Source of the DNA: Variovorax sp. J2L1-78 | Lineage (GTDB): Bacteria; Pseudomonadota; Gammaproteobacteria; Burkholderiales; Burkholderiaceae_C | Length of the DNA stretch: 64,000 nucleotides | Reading direction: 5' to 3' | NCBI RefSeq assembly: GCF_030317205.1 | Contig: NZ_JASZYB010000001.1 | Coordinates: forward strand, 806,001-870,000 | Part shown: positions 30,516 to 39,600 of the stretch, in pieces | How positions within the stretch are numbered: position 1 is the stretch's first letter | Layout: each line of letters opens with the position of its first letter | Position numbers and translations under genes: made by a program | Notes under the pieces: generated by a model | The model's database searches: none | What the model saw: only the letters and a program-made list of their open reading frames with translations | Told to the model about the DNA's origin: nothing

Positions 30516-31022
30516 TCATTTGAGTCGACGCAAGGCCGGGCGGCTGTCGGTCGACGCCGCGCCTTCCATCAGCGCGTGCAGGCGGGCCCGCGCCCGGGAC
30601 AGCCGCGACATCACGGTGCCCACCGGGATCGCGAGGATCCGGGCGACCTCGGCATACGACAGGTCTTCGAGCGCCACCAGCAGCAGCACGGCGCGCTGGT
30701 CGTCCGGCAGCAGCAACAGGCAGCGTTGCAGGTCGAGCGTGCGGTCGAGGCCGGCGTCGGCCTCGTGCGGTTCATGCCCGACCTCGTCGACGTCCACCAC
30801 GGCGCGTGGCGGCGCACGGCGCACCTGGTTGGCAAAGACGTTGTGCATCAGCGTGAAGAGCCAGGCCCGCAGGTCCGTGCCTGCGGTCCAGAGCCGCCAC
30901 TTGACGCAGGCGCGCTCGAGCGTGTCCTGCACCAGGTCGTCGGCGGCCCAGGCGTCGCCGGTCAAGGCCCGTGCGTAGCGGCGCAGGCTGGGAATGTGGT
31001 CGACGAGCGGGCGGGTGTCCAT
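30516..31022 (-). CDS. ECF-type RNA polymerase sigma factor
   Basis: A 168-residue sigma-70 family protein with only regions 2 and 4. Region 2 has A-D-D-L-V-Q-D-T-L-E-R-A near residues 27-38 and a W-L-F-T-L-M-H-N-V-F core. Region 4 has L-P-D-D-Q-R-A-V-L-L-L, then L-S-Y-A-E-V-A-R-I-L and the recognition helix P-V-G-T-V-M-S-R-L-S-R-A. It is first in its operon, followed by its anti-sigma factor. A possible self-controlled promoter lies just upstream. Confidence 0.92.
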   Translation of the reverse strand: MDTRPLVDHIPSLRRYARALTGDAWAADDLVQDTLERACVKWRLWTAGTDLRAWLFTLMHNVFANQVRRAPPRAVVDVDEVGHEPHEADAGLDRTLDLQRCLLLLPDDQRAVLLLVALEDLSYAEVARILAIPVGTVMSRLSRARARLHALMEGAASTDSRPALRRLK

Positions 31023-31037
31023 GGCGATTGCTGGATG

Positions 31038-31064
31038 AACACCGGGCGAGGGGTGCTTATTCCC
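31038..31064 (-). promoter_or_regulatory. Candidate ECF-type promoter of the sigma operon
   Basis: On the minus strand GGGAATAA (31064-31057) is followed after a 13-bp spacer by GGTGTT (31043-31038), about 16 bp before the sigma start codon at 31022. GGAATAA-like -35 boxes are common for ECF sigma factors of beta- and gammaproteobacteria, so self-activation is plausible. The short leader leaves little room for a ribosome site. This is a motif reading only. Confidence 0.4.
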
Positions 31065-31082
31065 TCACCGTCGAAATAAACA

Positions 31083-31652
31083 TCAGGTGCGCAGCACCCG
31101 CGTCTTGATGCGCTGCGCCGGGTTGCCGGCGTAGACGCCCCAGGGCTCGAGCGGTTTGAAGGTCACGGCGCAGGCACCGAGCACGGCGCCTTCACCGACG
31201 ACGACACCCGGGCCGACGAAGGCGCCCGCCGCGATCCAGGCCTTCGCACCGATGGTGATCGGCTTGGTCGTCAGCTGGAACACCGGTGACGTGATGTCGT
31301 GGGTGCCGGCGCACAGGTGGGCGCCCTGCGACACGAGCGCGTCCGGGCCAAGGTGGATCGGCGCCATGTTGTAGCAGGTCACGTGCTGGGCCAGCACCGC
31401 GCGGTCTCCCAGGTGCAGGTGCGGTGGGTACCACACGCGCGCGCTGCCGCGCACATCGGCACCGACACCGAGCTTGGCACCGAAGCGCTTCAGCAGGAAA
31501 CGTCGCCATGGCTTGAGCGGCGTCGGCGTCCAGGATGCGAAGAGCAACCAGGTCAGGTTCCAGGCGCCTCGCAGCAGGCGGTTGGACAGCGAGAAGCTGG
31601 GGCCGCCTTCGCTGGGATTGCTGCGGCTGGCGTCGAGCGGTTGGATGGCCAT
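31083..31652 (-). CDS. WcaF-like hexapeptide-repeat acyltransferase
   Basis: A 189-residue left-handed beta-helix acyltransferase. Residues about 60-180 show hexapeptide repeats such as I-G-A-K-A-W-I-A-A-G-A-F-V-G-P-G-V-V-V and the catalytic-looking H in C-A-G-T-H-D-I. It resembles putative colanic acid biosynthesis acetyltransferases (WcaF), which acetylate sugars of surface polysaccharides. No polysaccharide cluster is nearby, so the acceptor is unknown. It lies between the sigma operon and smpB on the same strand. Confidence 0.82.
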   Translation of the reverse strand: MAIQPLDASRSNPSEGGPSFSLSNRLLRGAWNLTWLLFASWTPTPLKPWRRFLLKRFGAKLGVGADVRGSARVWYPPHLHLGDRAVLAQHVTCYNMAPIHLGPDALVSQGAHLCAGTHDITSPVFQLTTKPITIGAKAWIAAGAFVGPGVVVGEGAVLGACAVTFKPLEPWGVYAGNPAQRIKTRVLRT

Positions 31653-31675
31653 GGTGTGTCGGTCCTGTCAGCGGT

Positions 31676-32155
31676 TCAACGGTTGCGGCTCTTCATCGCG
31701 CGTTCGACTTCGCGCTTGCCTTCGCGGTCCTTGATGGTGTCGCGCTTGTCGTGTTCGGCCTTGCCCTTGGCCAGCGCGATTTCGCACTTCACCTTGCCGG
31801 CCTTCCAGTGCAGGTTGAGCGGCACCAGGGTGTAGCCTTTCTGCTCGATCTTGCCGGTGAGGCGGCGGATCTGTTCCTTGTGCAGCAGCAGCTTCTTGGT
31901 GCGGATCGAATCGGGCGTGGTGTGGGTCGAGGCGCTGCGCAGCGGGTTGATCTGCAGGCCCACGACGAACATCTCGCCGTCGCGGATCACGACGTAGCCG
32001 TCGGTGAGCTGCACCTTGCCTTCGCGCAGCGACTTGACCTCCCAGCCTTCGAGCACGAGGCCCGCCTCGAAACGCTCTTCGAAGAAGTAGTTGTACGAGG
32101 CCTTTTTGTTGTCGGCGATGCGGGCGGAGGAGTCTTGTTGTTTCTTGGTGGCCAT
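31676..32155 (-). CDS. smpB: SsrA-binding protein SmpB
   Basis: A 159-residue SmpB, partner of tmRNA in rescuing stalled ribosomes. Family marks are [15 protein letters not shown] near the start, [11 protein letters not shown], and the basic C-terminal tail ([13 protein letters not shown]) that enters the mRNA channel. It is divergent from ratA across 63 bp, the same arrangement as in E. coli. The tmRNA gene is not in the window. Confidence 0.97.
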   Translation of the reverse strand: MATKKQQDSSARIADNKKASYNYFFEERFEAGLVLEGWEVKSLREGKVQLTDGYVVIRDGEMFVVGLQINPLRSASTHTTPDSIRTKKLLLHKEQIRRLTGKIEQKGYTLVPLNLHWKAGKVKCEIALAKGKAEHDKRDTIKDREGKREVERAMKSRNR

Positions 32156-32218
32156 GGCGGTCTCAGATGGGGGCGCATGGCATCAATACAATCGAAACGC
32201 ACACACCGTGTCGATTCT

Positions 32219-32665
32219 ATGAAAACCGTCCACAAGTCCGTTCTCATCTGGTACAGCGCTGATGAGATGTACGCCCTTGTCACCGATGTGGCCAAGTATC
32301 CCGAGTTCCTTCCGTGGTGCGACCGCGCACGCGTGATCGAGCACGACGAGGCCGGCATGACCGCCGAAGTCGGGCTCGCCTTCGGTGGGCTGCGCCAGCA
32401 ATTCACCACCCGCAACACGCATGTGCCGGGGCGCGAGGTGCACCTCAAACTTGTCGAGGGGCCGTTCTCCAACCTCGATGGCCTCTGGAAGTTCAACCCC
32501 GTGGGGGAGGCGGGCGAGCGGGCCTGCCGCGTGGAGCTCGACCTGAGTTATGGCTTCAGCAACTTCGCGCTGCAGGCGCTCGTCGGCCCGGTGTTCGACA
32601 AGATCGCGTCCAGCCTGGTCGAGGCGTTCGTCAAGCGCGCCGAGCAGGTCTACGGAGCCCCCTGA
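32219..32665 (+). CDS. ratA: RatA/COQ10-type START-domain protein
   Basis: A 148-residue SRPBCC (START-like) protein of the COQ10/RatA family. It has K-S-V-L-I-W-Y-S-A-D-E-M-Y-A-L-V-T-D-V near the start and Y-P-E-F-L-P-W-C, the family hallmark. Eukaryotic relatives bind ubiquinone; E. coli RatA was described as blocking subunit association. A quinone role seems as likely as a ribosomal one. The ATG at 32219 was chosen by homology; an in-frame ATG at 32177 is possible. The stop overlaps the rnfH start (TGATG). Confidence 0.9.
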   Translation: MKTVHKSVLIWYSADEMYALVTDVAKYPEFLPWCDRARVIEHDEAGMTAEVGLAFGGLRQQFTTRNTHVPGREVHLKLVEGPFSNLDGLWKFNPVGEAGERACRVELDLSYGFSNFALQALVGPVFDKIASSLVEAFVKRAEQVYGAP

Positions 32666-32997
32666 TGGTCACCGTCACGCTGGTCTGTGCGCCGGCGCCC
32701 CGCACCGTGTTCGAGGAAGCGCTGGCGCTCCCGCCGGGTGCCACGCTGGAAGACGCCGTGCGTGCGAGCGGCCTGCCGGCCCGTTTCGCAGGCCTGGATT
32801 GGCGTGCGCTGACCGCGGGCATCTGGGGCCGTGCCGCCGAGTGGGATCAGGTGTTGGCCGAAGGCGATCGGGTCGAACTGTGCCGTGCGCTGCTGGTCGA
32901 TCCGAAGGTCGCGCGGCGCGAGCGCTTCAAGCAGCAAGGTCGCAAGGGCACGGGGCTGTTCGCGCGGCGCCGCGAAGGCGGCAAGGCGGGGTACTGA
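32665..32997 (+). CDS. rnfH: RnfH-family ubiquitin-like protein
   Basis: A 110-residue beta-grasp protein of the RnfH (RatB/UPF0125) family. It contains V-E-L-C-R-A-L-L-V-D-P-K, diagnostic for the group, followed by a basic tail. Function is not settled. It is coupled to ratA by an overlapping stop/start, as in many proteobacteria. Confidence 0.9.
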   Translation: MVTVTLVCAPAPRTVFEEALALPPGATLEDAVRASGLPARFAGLDWRALTAGIWGRAAEWDQVLAEGDRVELCRALLVDPKVARRERFKQQGRKGTGLFARRREGGKAGY

Positions 32998-33054
32998 CGC
33001 TGGTGGCGCCGGCGGCAACGTGTCGTGGCCCGGCTCGGAACGCCGCGCGAACCG

Positions 33055-33579
33055 TCACTTGCAGTCGCTGTCGATGATGCTCTGCAGGCGCTGCTGCTCG
33101 ACGGCGCGCGCCTTGTCGTCCATGACCTCGCGCTCGCCCTGGGCGTTCAGACGCGCCACGCGCATGCCGCTGTCGAAGGTGGCCTTGCCCTGACGGGCGC
33201 GGTTGCAGTTGTCGGCCTTGGCCTTGGCGACCTTCTGCGCTTCCGCGGCCTGCTTGGCCTTTTCCGCTTCTTCGGCCTTGCGCGCCTTTTCTTCGAGCTC
33301 CTTGTCGATGCCGGTCGGGCGGGCGGCACTGGCGGCGCTGGCTGGCGCGCGGGCGGGTTCGGAACCCGCGGCAGCCGGGTCGGCGGGTGCGGGTGCGAAG
33401 CTGGGGCGTGCACTCGGCGAGCCGGGGCGCCGCACGATGTTCTTCTCGGGCACGTCGGTGGGCGGCGCCTGGTCGCTGAAGACCTTCTTGCCGTCCTTGT
33501 CGACCCACTGCCATTGGGCGCTCGCGACCAACGGCAGCACGCACACCCCCCACAGCATCAGCAAACGCATGAATTTCAT
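33055..33579 (-). CDS. DUF4124-domain secreted protein
   Basis: A 174-residue protein with a signal peptide (about 1-21, ending V-A-S-A) followed at once by a DUF4124 domain ([14 protein letters not shown]), then a Pro/Ala-rich linker and a Lys/Ala/Glu-rich coiled-coil stretch (about 95-125). Two Cys near 125 and 173 may form a disulphide. Function is unknown; the family is common in Betaproteobacteria and acts outside the inner membrane. It converges with rnfH and is divergent from guaB. Confidence 0.85.
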   Translation of the reverse strand: MKFMRLLMLWGVCVLPLVASAQWQWVDKDGKKVFSDQAPPTDVPEKNIVRRPGSPSARPSFAPAPADPAAAGSEPARAPASAASAARPTGIDKELEEKARKAEEAEKAKQAAEAQKVAKAKADNCNRARQGKATFDSGMRVARLNAQGEREVMDDKARAVEQQRLQSIIDSDCK

Positions 33580-33738
33580 GCGGGAAGTTTAGCGCTCCCT
33601 TACGTTTTGCAATATGTTTGGCGGGTCGGGGGTCGGGTGGGAGTTGGTATTCGGGCACAGTCCGCAGCGGAACGCGGTCGGGGCGCCACGGAAGAGGGAC
33701 AACCCGGGGGCGGCACCATGATTCCGGGCGGGGCTCGT

Positions 33739-33744
33739 TACAAT
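33739..33744 (+). promoter_or_regulatory. Possible -10 box for guaB
   Basis: TACAAT at 33739-33744, 22 bp before the guaB start. No clear -35 is seen at the right distance. This is the only AT-rich hexamer of that kind close to the gene. Confidence 0.35.
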
Positions 33745-33765
33745 CCGTCTTTTGGAGCCTTCCCC

Positions 33766-35235
33766 ATGCGCCTTCTCGGCAAAGCGCTCACCTTCGACGA
33801 TGTGTTGCTGGTGCCAGCGTTCTCCCAGGTCCTGCCCAAGGACACCTCCCTCGCCACGCGACTCTCCCGAAACATCACGCTGAACCTGCCGCTGGTTTCT
33901 GCGGCGATGGACACCGTGACCGAAGCCCGCCTCGCGATCGCCATCGCGCAGGAAGGCGGCATGGGCATCGTCCACAAGAACCTCACAGCGCAGCAGCAGG
34001 CGGCCGAGGTGTCGAAGGTCAAGCGCTACGAATCCGGCGTGCTGCGCGACCCGGTGGTCATCACCCCCACGCACACGGTGCGCGAGGTGATGGCGCTGTC
34101 GGAACAGCTCGGCATCTCCGGCTTCCCGGTGGTCGACGCGGGCAAGGTGGTCGGCATCGTGACCGGCCGCGACCTGCGCTTCGAGACCCGCTACAACGCG
34201 CCCGTCAGCGAAATCATGACGCCGCGCGACAAGCTCATCACCGTGCCCGACGGCACGACGCTGGCCGACGCCAAGGCGCTGCTCAACAAGTACAAGCTCG
34301 AACGCCTGCTGGTCATCGACAACGCCTTCGAGCTGAAGGGTCTGATCACGGTGAAGGACATCACCAAGCAGACCACGTTCCCGAACGCCGCACGCGACCC
34401 GAATGGCCGGCTGCGCGTAGGCGCGGCGGTGGGCGTGGGCGAGGGCACCGAAGAGCGCGTCGAGGCGCTGGTGCGCGCGGGCGTCGACGCCATCGTGGTC
34501 GACACGGCGCACGGCCACAGCAAGGGCGTGATCGACCGGGTGCGCTGGGTCAAGCAGAACTACCCGCAGGTCGACGTGATCGGCGGCAACATCGCGACCG
34601 GCGACGCGGCGCGTGCGCTGGCCGATGTGGGCGCGGACGCGGTCAAGGTCGGCATCGGCCCGGGCTCGATCTGCACCACCCGCATCGTGGCCGGCGTGGG
34701 CGTGCCGCAGATCATGGCGGTCGACAGCGTCGCGACCGCGCTGCAGGGCACGGGCGTGCCGCTCATTTCCGATGGCGGTGTGCGCTATTCCGGCGACATC
34801 GCCAAGGCGATCGCGGCCGGCGCCAGCACCGTGATGATGGGCAGCATGTTCGCCGGCACCGAAGAGGCGCCGGGCGAGATCGTGCTGTACCAGGGCCGCA
34901 GCTACAAGAGCTACCGCGGCATGGGCTCCATCGGCGCGATGCAGCAGGGCAGTGCCGACCGCTACTTCCAGGAATCGAGCACCGGCAACCCCAACACTGA
35001 CAAGCTGGTGCCCGAAGGCATCGAGGGCCGGGTCCCTTATAAGGGGTCGATCGTTTCGATCATCTACCAGATGGCCGGCGGCGTTCGCGCCAGTATGGGC
35101 TACTGCGGCTGCGCCACGATCGCCGACATGCAGAACAAGGCCGAGTTCGTCGAGATCACGACCGCGGGCATCCGCGAGAGCCACGTCCACGACGTGCAGA
35201 TCACGAAGGAAGCGCCGAACTACCGCGCCGAGTGA
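33766..35235 (+). CDS. guaB: IMP dehydrogenase
   Basis: A 489-residue IMP dehydrogenase, which oxidises IMP to XMP with NAD+, the first committed step to GMP. The start [11 protein letters not shown] and the paired CBS domains (about 95-205) are present. The active-site loop is G-P-G-S-I-C-T-T-R with catalytic Cys303. The flap region has Y-R-G-M-G-S, and the C-terminal [11 protein letters not shown] is typical. The ATG at 33766 gives the normal length. Normally followed directly by guaA; here a toxin-antitoxin pair lies between. Confidence 0.98.
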   Translation: MRLLGKALTFDDVLLVPAFSQVLPKDTSLATRLSRNITLNLPLVSAAMDTVTEARLAIAIAQEGGMGIVHKNLTAQQQAAEVSKVKRYESGVLRDPVVITPTHTVREVMALSEQLGISGFPVVDAGKVVGIVTGRDLRFETRYNAPVSEIMTPRDKLITVPDGTTLADAKALLNKYKLERLLVIDNAFELKGLITVKDITKQTTFPNAARDPNGRLRVGAAVGVGEGTEERVEALVRAGVDAIVVDTAHGHSKGVIDRVRWVKQNYPQVDVIGGNIATGDAARALADVGADAVKVGIGPGSICTTRIVAGVGVPQIMAVDSVATALQGTGVPLISDGGVRYSGDIAKAIAAGASTVMMGSMFAGTEEAPGEIVLYQGRSYKSYRGMGSIGAMQQGSADRYFQESSTGNPNTDKLVPEGIEGRVPYKGSIVSIIYQMAGGVRASMGYCGCATIADMQNKAEFVEITTAGIRESHVHDVQITKEAPNYRAE

Positions 35236-35242
35236 CCCTGAT

Positions 35243-35311
35243 TCTGGCCCGACTTTTCAAGTCGGGCCAGATTATGGGTAGAATTCGGGCCAGACTTTTA
35301 AATTCTGGCCC
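35243..35311. promoter_or_regulatory. Paired palindromes before the antitoxin gene, likely autoregulatory operator
   Basis: Two inverted repeats share the half-site TCTGGCCC. The first has 13-bp arms (35243-35255 and 35259-35271) around a 3-base loop. The second has 8-bp arms (35287-35294 and 35304-35311). A TAGAAT (35279-35284) that could be a -10 box lies between them. The second palindrome ends 2 bp before the antitoxin ATG and takes the place of a ribosome site. Antitoxins of this kind usually bind such sites to control their own operon. Confidence 0.55.
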
Positions 35312-35313
35312 CA

Positions 35314-35562
35314 ATGCAATCCATCGGTATCGCTGAAGCCAAGAACAACTTCTCGGCCCTGATCGACCTGGTCGAGAAGGGCGAGGAGGTTCGCATCACG
35401 CGCCACGGCAAAGAGGTGGTGCGGATGCTGCCGGTACGCCGCAAGCCGGTGATCACCGACGAGCAGATCGCGCGCGAACTCGGCCAGATGGATGCGCTGC
35501 ACGCGACCATCCGCCCCGGTGCCGCGGTGCGAGCCCTGCGCGATCAGGGGCGGCAAGCGTGA
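35314..35562 (+). CDS. Phd/YefM-family antitoxin
   Basis: An 82-residue antitoxin. The first 50 residues (I-G-I-A-E-A-K-N-N-F-S-A-L-I-D, then G-E-E-V-R-I-T-R-H-G-K-E-V) are the Phd/YefM DNA-binding fold; the rest is the toxin-binding tail. It should neutralise the PIN toxin that follows and repress the operon. Its stop overlaps the toxin start (GTGA). There is no clear ribosome site before its ATG; a palindrome occupies that place. Confidence 0.9.
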   Translation: MQSIGIAEAKNNFSALIDLVEKGEEVRITRHGKEVVRMLPVRRKPVITDEQIARELGQMDALHATIRPGAAVRALRDQGRQA

Positions 35563-35993
35563 GCGCTTTCGTCATGGACGCCTCGGTCACCGCCGCCTGG
35601 CTGCTGCCCGACCAAGCCAACGCCCACACCCGCAAACTCTACGCCGCCATTCGCCGCGACGAGGTCGAGCCGCAGGCGCCCAACGCCTGGCAGTGGGAAT
35701 GCGCCAATATCCTGGCCAATGGCGTGCGCAGCGGACGCATTCCGCCGGCGGCCGTCGAAGGCCTGTGGAGTGTGCTCGACGCCGTCCGCCACCGGGTCGA
35801 GTTGCATGAACTCGCGCCCGCCCAGCACAAGGCCGTGCTGGCCGTCGCCATCGATGCCGGCGTCTCGCTCTACGACGCGGGCTATCTGTGGCTGGCCCGT
35901 TCGCTCAACCTTCCGCTCGCCACCCTCGACGAGCAACTCATCCAGGCCGCGCCCCACGCTGGCGTGAAGCTGTTCGACATTTCAACGCTCTGA
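35559..35993 (+). CDS. PIN-domain (VapC-like) ribonuclease toxin
   Basis: A 144-residue PIN-domain protein. The four acidic metal-binding residues of the family can be placed: Asp7 (F-V-M-D-A-S-V), Glu47 (W-Q-W-E-C-A-N), Asp106 (L-Y-D-A-G-Y) and Asp124 (A-T-L-D-E-Q-L). The active site therefore looks intact. VapC toxins cut tRNA or rRNA. The GTG start at 35559 overlaps the antitoxin stop. The pair lies between guaB and guaA on the same strand, only 9 bp before guaA. Confidence 0.9.
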   Translation: MSAFVMDASVTAAWLLPDQANAHTRKLYAAIRRDEVEPQAPNAWQWECANILANGVRSGRIPPAAVEGLWSVLDAVRHRVELHELAPAQHKAVLAVAIDAGVSLYDAGYLWLARSLNLPLATLDEQLIQAAPHAGVKLFDISTL

Positions 35994-36002
35994 GTCCCCG
36001 CC

Positions 36003-37634
36003 ATGCAACACGACAAGATCCTCATCCTCGACTTCGGCTCGCAAGTCACCCAGCTGATCGCGCGCCGCGTGCGCGAAGCGCATGTGTTGAGCGAAGTGCA
36101 TCCGTGCGACGTCACCGACGAATGGGTGCGCGAATATGCGGCCGACGGCCACTTGAAGGGCGTGATCCTCTCCGGCAGCCACGCCAGTGTGTACGAAGAG
36201 ACCACCGACAAGTGCCCGCAGGCCGTGTTCGACCTCGGCGTGCCGGTGCTGGGCATCTGCTACGGCATGCAGACCATGGCGCACCAGTTGGGCGGCAAGG
36301 TCGAGGGCGGCCACAAGCGCGAATTCGGCTTCGCGGCCGTGCGCGCCCACGGCCACACGGCGCTGCTCGAGGGCATCGCCGACTTCACCACGCCAGGATC
36401 AGACGGGAAAAGTCACGGCATGCTGAACGTGTGGATGAGCCACGGCGACAAGGTCACCGAGCTGCCGCCCGGCTTCAAGCTGATGGCCAGCACCGACAGC
36501 TGCCCCATCGCCGGCATGGCCGACGAAGCACGCCGCTACTACGCCGTGCAGTTCCACCCCGAAGTCACGCACACGGTGCAGGGCAAGGCGATCATCGAGC
36601 GCTTCGTCCACGGCATCTGCGAAGCCAAGCCGGACTGGGTCATGCGCGACCACGTCGCCGAAGCCGTCGAGAAGATCCGCGCGCAGGTGGGCGACGAGGA
36701 AGTCATCCTCGGCCTGTCGGGCGGCGTCGATTCGAGTGTGGCCGCGGCGCTCATCCACCGCGCGATCGGCGACCAGCTCACCTGCGTCTTCGTCGACCAC
36801 GGCCTGCTGCGCCTGAACGAGGGTGACCTCGTCATGGAGATGTTCGAAGGCAAGCTCAATGCCAAGGTGATCCGCGTCGACGCCAGCGATCTTTTCCTCG
36901 GCAAGCTCGCCGGCGTGAGCGACCCCGAAGCCAAGCGCAAGATCATCGGCGGCGAGTTCGTCACCGTGTTCAAGCAAGAGGCTGCGAAGCTCAAGGCCGG
37001 TGACGGCGGCCACAAGGGCGCGACCTTCCTGGCGCAAGGCACCATCTACCCCGACGTCATCGAGTCGGGCGGTGCCAAGAGCAAGAAGGCCGTGACCATC
37101 AAGAGCCACCACAACGTCGGTGGCCTGCCGGAGCAACTGGGCCTGAAGCTGCTCGAGCCGCTGCGCGACCTGTTCAAGGACGAAGTGCGCGAACTCGGCG
37201 TGGCGCTGGGCCTGCCGCCCGAGATGGTGTACCGCCACCCGTTCCCCGGCCCGGGCCTGGGCGTGCGCATCCTCGGCGAAGTGAAGAAGGAATACGCTGA
37301 CCTTCTGCGTCGCGCCGACGCGATCTTCATCGAGGAACTGCGAAATTTCGTCGATCCGGAAACCGGAAAGACCTGGTACGACCTGACCAGCCAGGCCTTC
37401 ACCGTCTTCCTGCCCGTGAAGAGCGTGGGCGTGATGGGCGACGGCCGCACCTACGACTACGTCGTCGCGCTGCGCGCCGTGCAGACCAGCGACTTCATGA
37501 CTGCGGACTGGGCCGAGCTGCCGTACGCACTGCTCAAGAAGGTGTCGGGCCGCATCATCAACGAGGTGCGCGGGATCAATCGCGTGACCTACGACGTGTC
37601 GAGCAAGCCGCCGGCGACGATCGAGTGGGAGTGA
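36003..37634 (+). CDS. guaA: GMP synthase (glutamine-hydrolysing)
   Basis: A 543-residue GMP synthase, converting XMP to GMP with ATP and glutamine. The N-terminal class I amidotransferase has catalytic Cys86 in G-I-C-Y-G-M-Q and a later F-H-P-E. The ATP pyrophosphatase domain has the P-loop S-G-G-V-D-S-S. The C-terminal dimerisation domain ends K-P-P-A-T-I-E-W-E, as in the family. It is slightly longer than E. coli GuaA (525). It may depend on read-through from guaB across the toxin-antitoxin pair, or on a promoter inside it. Confidence 0.98.
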   Translation: MQHDKILILDFGSQVTQLIARRVREAHVLSEVHPCDVTDEWVREYAADGHLKGVILSGSHASVYEETTDKCPQAVFDLGVPVLGICYGMQTMAHQLGGKVEGGHKREFGFAAVRAHGHTALLEGIADFTTPGSDGKSHGMLNVWMSHGDKVTELPPGFKLMASTDSCPIAGMADEARRYYAVQFHPEVTHTVQGKAIIERFVHGICEAKPDWVMRDHVAEAVEKIRAQVGDEEVILGLSGGVDSSVAAALIHRAIGDQLTCVFVDHGLLRLNEGDLVMEMFEGKLNAKVIRVDASDLFLGKLAGVSDPEAKRKIIGGEFVTVFKQEAAKLKAGDGGHKGATFLAQGTIYPDVIESGGAKSKKAVTIKSHHNVGGLPEQLGLKLLEPLRDLFKDEVRELGVALGLPPEMVYRHPFPGPGLGVRILGEVKKEYADLLRRADAIFIEELRNFVDPETGKTWYDLTSQAFTVFLPVKSVGVMGDGRTYDYVVALRAVQTSDFMTADWAELPYALLKKVSGRIINEVRGINRVTYDVSSKPPATIEWE

Positions 37635-37725
37635 GTCGCCTCTGCCGTTGTCTGCACTAGCGACGCGGCAGTGCCAACCACGGCTTGCCGAGGAACGCGG
37701 TCGCCACCCGAGATGCTCACGAGCA

Positions 37726-38727
37726 CTACATCATTTGCACCACGACCTTGCCCTTGGCGCGCCCCCCGTCTGCGTAGGCCAGCGCTTGGTAGGTGTCCTG
37801 AAACGGGAAGACTTTGTCGACAACGGGGCGGATGGCGCCTGATTCGACGAGCGATGTGATCTCGCGCAACCGCGCTCCATCGGCCCGCATGAAGACGAAG
37901 GTGTAGTCGACCCCGCTCTTCTTCGCCTTCTTCCTGATGCCGAAACTCAGCAGGCGCAGCACCTGTTGCAGCGGCCAGGCCAGGCCTCGCGCGGCGGCGA
38001 ACGCCGGGGTGGGGGGGCCGGAGATGGAGATGAGGTGCCCGCCCGGCCTGAGAACCTGGAGTGATTTGTTCAGCTCGTCGTTGCCGAGGCTGTTCAGCAC
38101 CACGTCGTAGTCATGAAGCATCGTGGCGAAGTCCTGCTGCTTGTAGTCGATGACGACGTCCGCGCCCAGGGCCTTCATCCAGGCGATGTTGGCCGTGCTG
38201 GTGGTCGTGGCCACGAGCGCCCCCAGATGCTTGGCCAGCTGGATGGCGATGGTGCCGACGCCGCCGGCGCCGGCATGGATCAGCACCTTCTGCCCCTTCT
38301 TCAGCTTGGCGGTTTCGACGAGCGTCTGCCAGGCCGTCAGGGCCACCAGAGGAAGGGACGCGGCCTCGACCATGCTGAGATTCGCGGGCTTCAGCGCCAG
38401 CGATGATGCCTTGACGGCGATGAACTCGGCGAAGGTGCCGATGCGATCGTCATCGGGGCGTGCATAGACCTCATCACCGGGCTTGAAGTCGCGAACGCGA
38501 GCGCCGACCCGCACCACCGTACCGGCCATGTCGTTGCCCAGGATCAGGGGGAGGCGGTAGGGAAGAATCAGCTTGAATTCGCCGCCCTTGATCTTCGAGT
38601 CCAGGGGATTGATGCTGGCCGCGTGGATCTGGATCAGAACATCGTCGTCCCGCACCTCGGGGTCGGGCATTTCGCCGATGCGGCCGACTTCTTTCTTTCC
38701 GTACCGATCGATGATGAAGGCCTTCAT
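37726..38727 (-). CDS. Zinc-free MDR-family NADP-dependent quinone oxidoreductase
   Basis: A 333-residue medium-chain dehydrogenase/reductase of the quinone oxidoreductase branch. It has a GroES-like N-domain (to about 120, with I-N-P-L-D-S-K) and a Rossmann domain with H-A-G-A-G-G-V-G-T-I-A-I-Q near 150. No zinc ligands are seen. Such enzymes reduce quinones, enones or other double bonds with NADPH. It is the last gene of the five-gene redox operon, 30 bp after the hydrolase. Substrate unknown. Confidence 0.85.
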   Translation of the reverse strand: MKAFIIDRYGKKEVGRIGEMPDPEVRDDDVLIQIHAASINPLDSKIKGGEFKLILPYRLPLILGNDMAGTVVRVGARVRDFKPGDEVYARPDDDRIGTFAEFIAVKASSLALKPANLSMVEAASLPLVALTAWQTLVETAKLKKGQKVLIHAGAGGVGTIAIQLAKHLGALVATTTSTANIAWMKALGADVVIDYKQQDFATMLHDYDVVLNSLGNDELNKSLQVLRPGGHLISISGPPTPAFAAARGLAWPLQQVLRLLSFGIRKKAKKSGVDYTFVFMRADGARLREITSLVESGAIRPVVDKVFPFQDTYQALAYADGGRAKGKVVVQMM

Positions 38728-38757
38728 GGGGGACTTTTTTCCAGAGTTTTTGATTGT

Positions 38758-39588
38758 TCAGTCATGGAGGAAGGCCAGCGTCTGGGACACGAACTCGCCG
38801 TGGTACTGGAAGATCCCGCCATGCCCGGCGTCCTTGTAGATGACCAGTTGCGCGCCGGGAATGCGACGCGCCATCTCATGGCTGTTCACGGTAGGCACCA
38901 TGATGTCGTTGTCGCCATTGGCGATCAGCACAGGAATGCGGATGCCGCCCAGATCCTGCGGCGACTGCCGGCCCCAGGCCTTGATGGCCTTGAGCTGTCG
39001 CAGGAAGGCCCCGGGCGTCGGCCCCTTGTCCCGCTCCGACTTGCGCTCCTTCAGTCGCTCCAGGAAGGCTTTCGCGGCTTGACGGCCATGGGCCGTCGAG
39101 GTGAAGAACAGGTAGGTCTTCGGATCGCGCAGCGTCAGCAAGCCCTTGACCATCAGCGGCCAGGAAACCGCGCCGACCTGGTCGATGCCTCGGCCGCCCG
39201 CCGGCCCCGTGCCGGTCAAGAGGAGCCGGCGCACCAGGCCGGGGGCTTTCAGCACGATGTCCTGCGCCACGAATCCTCCGAGGGAGAAGCCCAGCAGATC
39301 GACCTTCTCGAAACCCAGTGCGTGGATCAGCGCGATCGCGTCCTGTGCCATCGCATCGATGGTCACGGGTGCCGTTCCGCCCGAAGCGCCGATCCCCCGG
39401 TAGTCGATGGCGATGACGCGATGCCTGCGGGCAAGTCCATCGACGATGCGCGGGTCGAAATTGTCGAGGACCGCGCCCCAGTGGTTGAGCAGGACCAGCG
39501 GTACGCCACGGCGCGGCCCCAGCTCGCGGTACGCGAACGCAGTCCCGTCGACATCGATCGATCGGTTGGGGGCATCGATGTAGGGCAT
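38758..39588 (-). CDS. Alpha/beta-fold hydrolase
   Basis: A 276-residue alpha/beta hydrolase. The nucleophile elbow G-F-S-L-G-G carries Ser near residue 101. Asp in N-G-D-N-D near 222 and His in D-A-G-H-G near 255 complete the triad. The oxyanion-side N-H-W-G appears near 35-38. The closest group is the esterase/haloperoxidase-like family; exact substrate is not clear. It lies between the MDR and AcuI-like genes in the redox operon, 12 bp from the latter. Confidence 0.85.
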   Translation of the reverse strand: MPYIDAPNRSIDVDGTAFAYRELGPRRGVPLVLLNHWGAVLDNFDPRIVDGLARRHRVIAIDYRGIGASGGTAPVTIDAMAQDAIALIHALGFEKVDLLGFSLGGFVAQDIVLKAPGLVRRLLLTGTGPAGGRGIDQVGAVSWPLMVKGLLTLRDPKTYLFFTSTAHGRQAAKAFLERLKERKSERDKGPTPGAFLRQLKAIKAWGRQSPQDLGGIRIPVLIANGDNDIMVPTVNSHEMARRIPGAQLVIYKDAGHGGIFQYHGEFVSQTLAFLHD

Positions 39589-39600
39589 GTGCGAGGCCGG

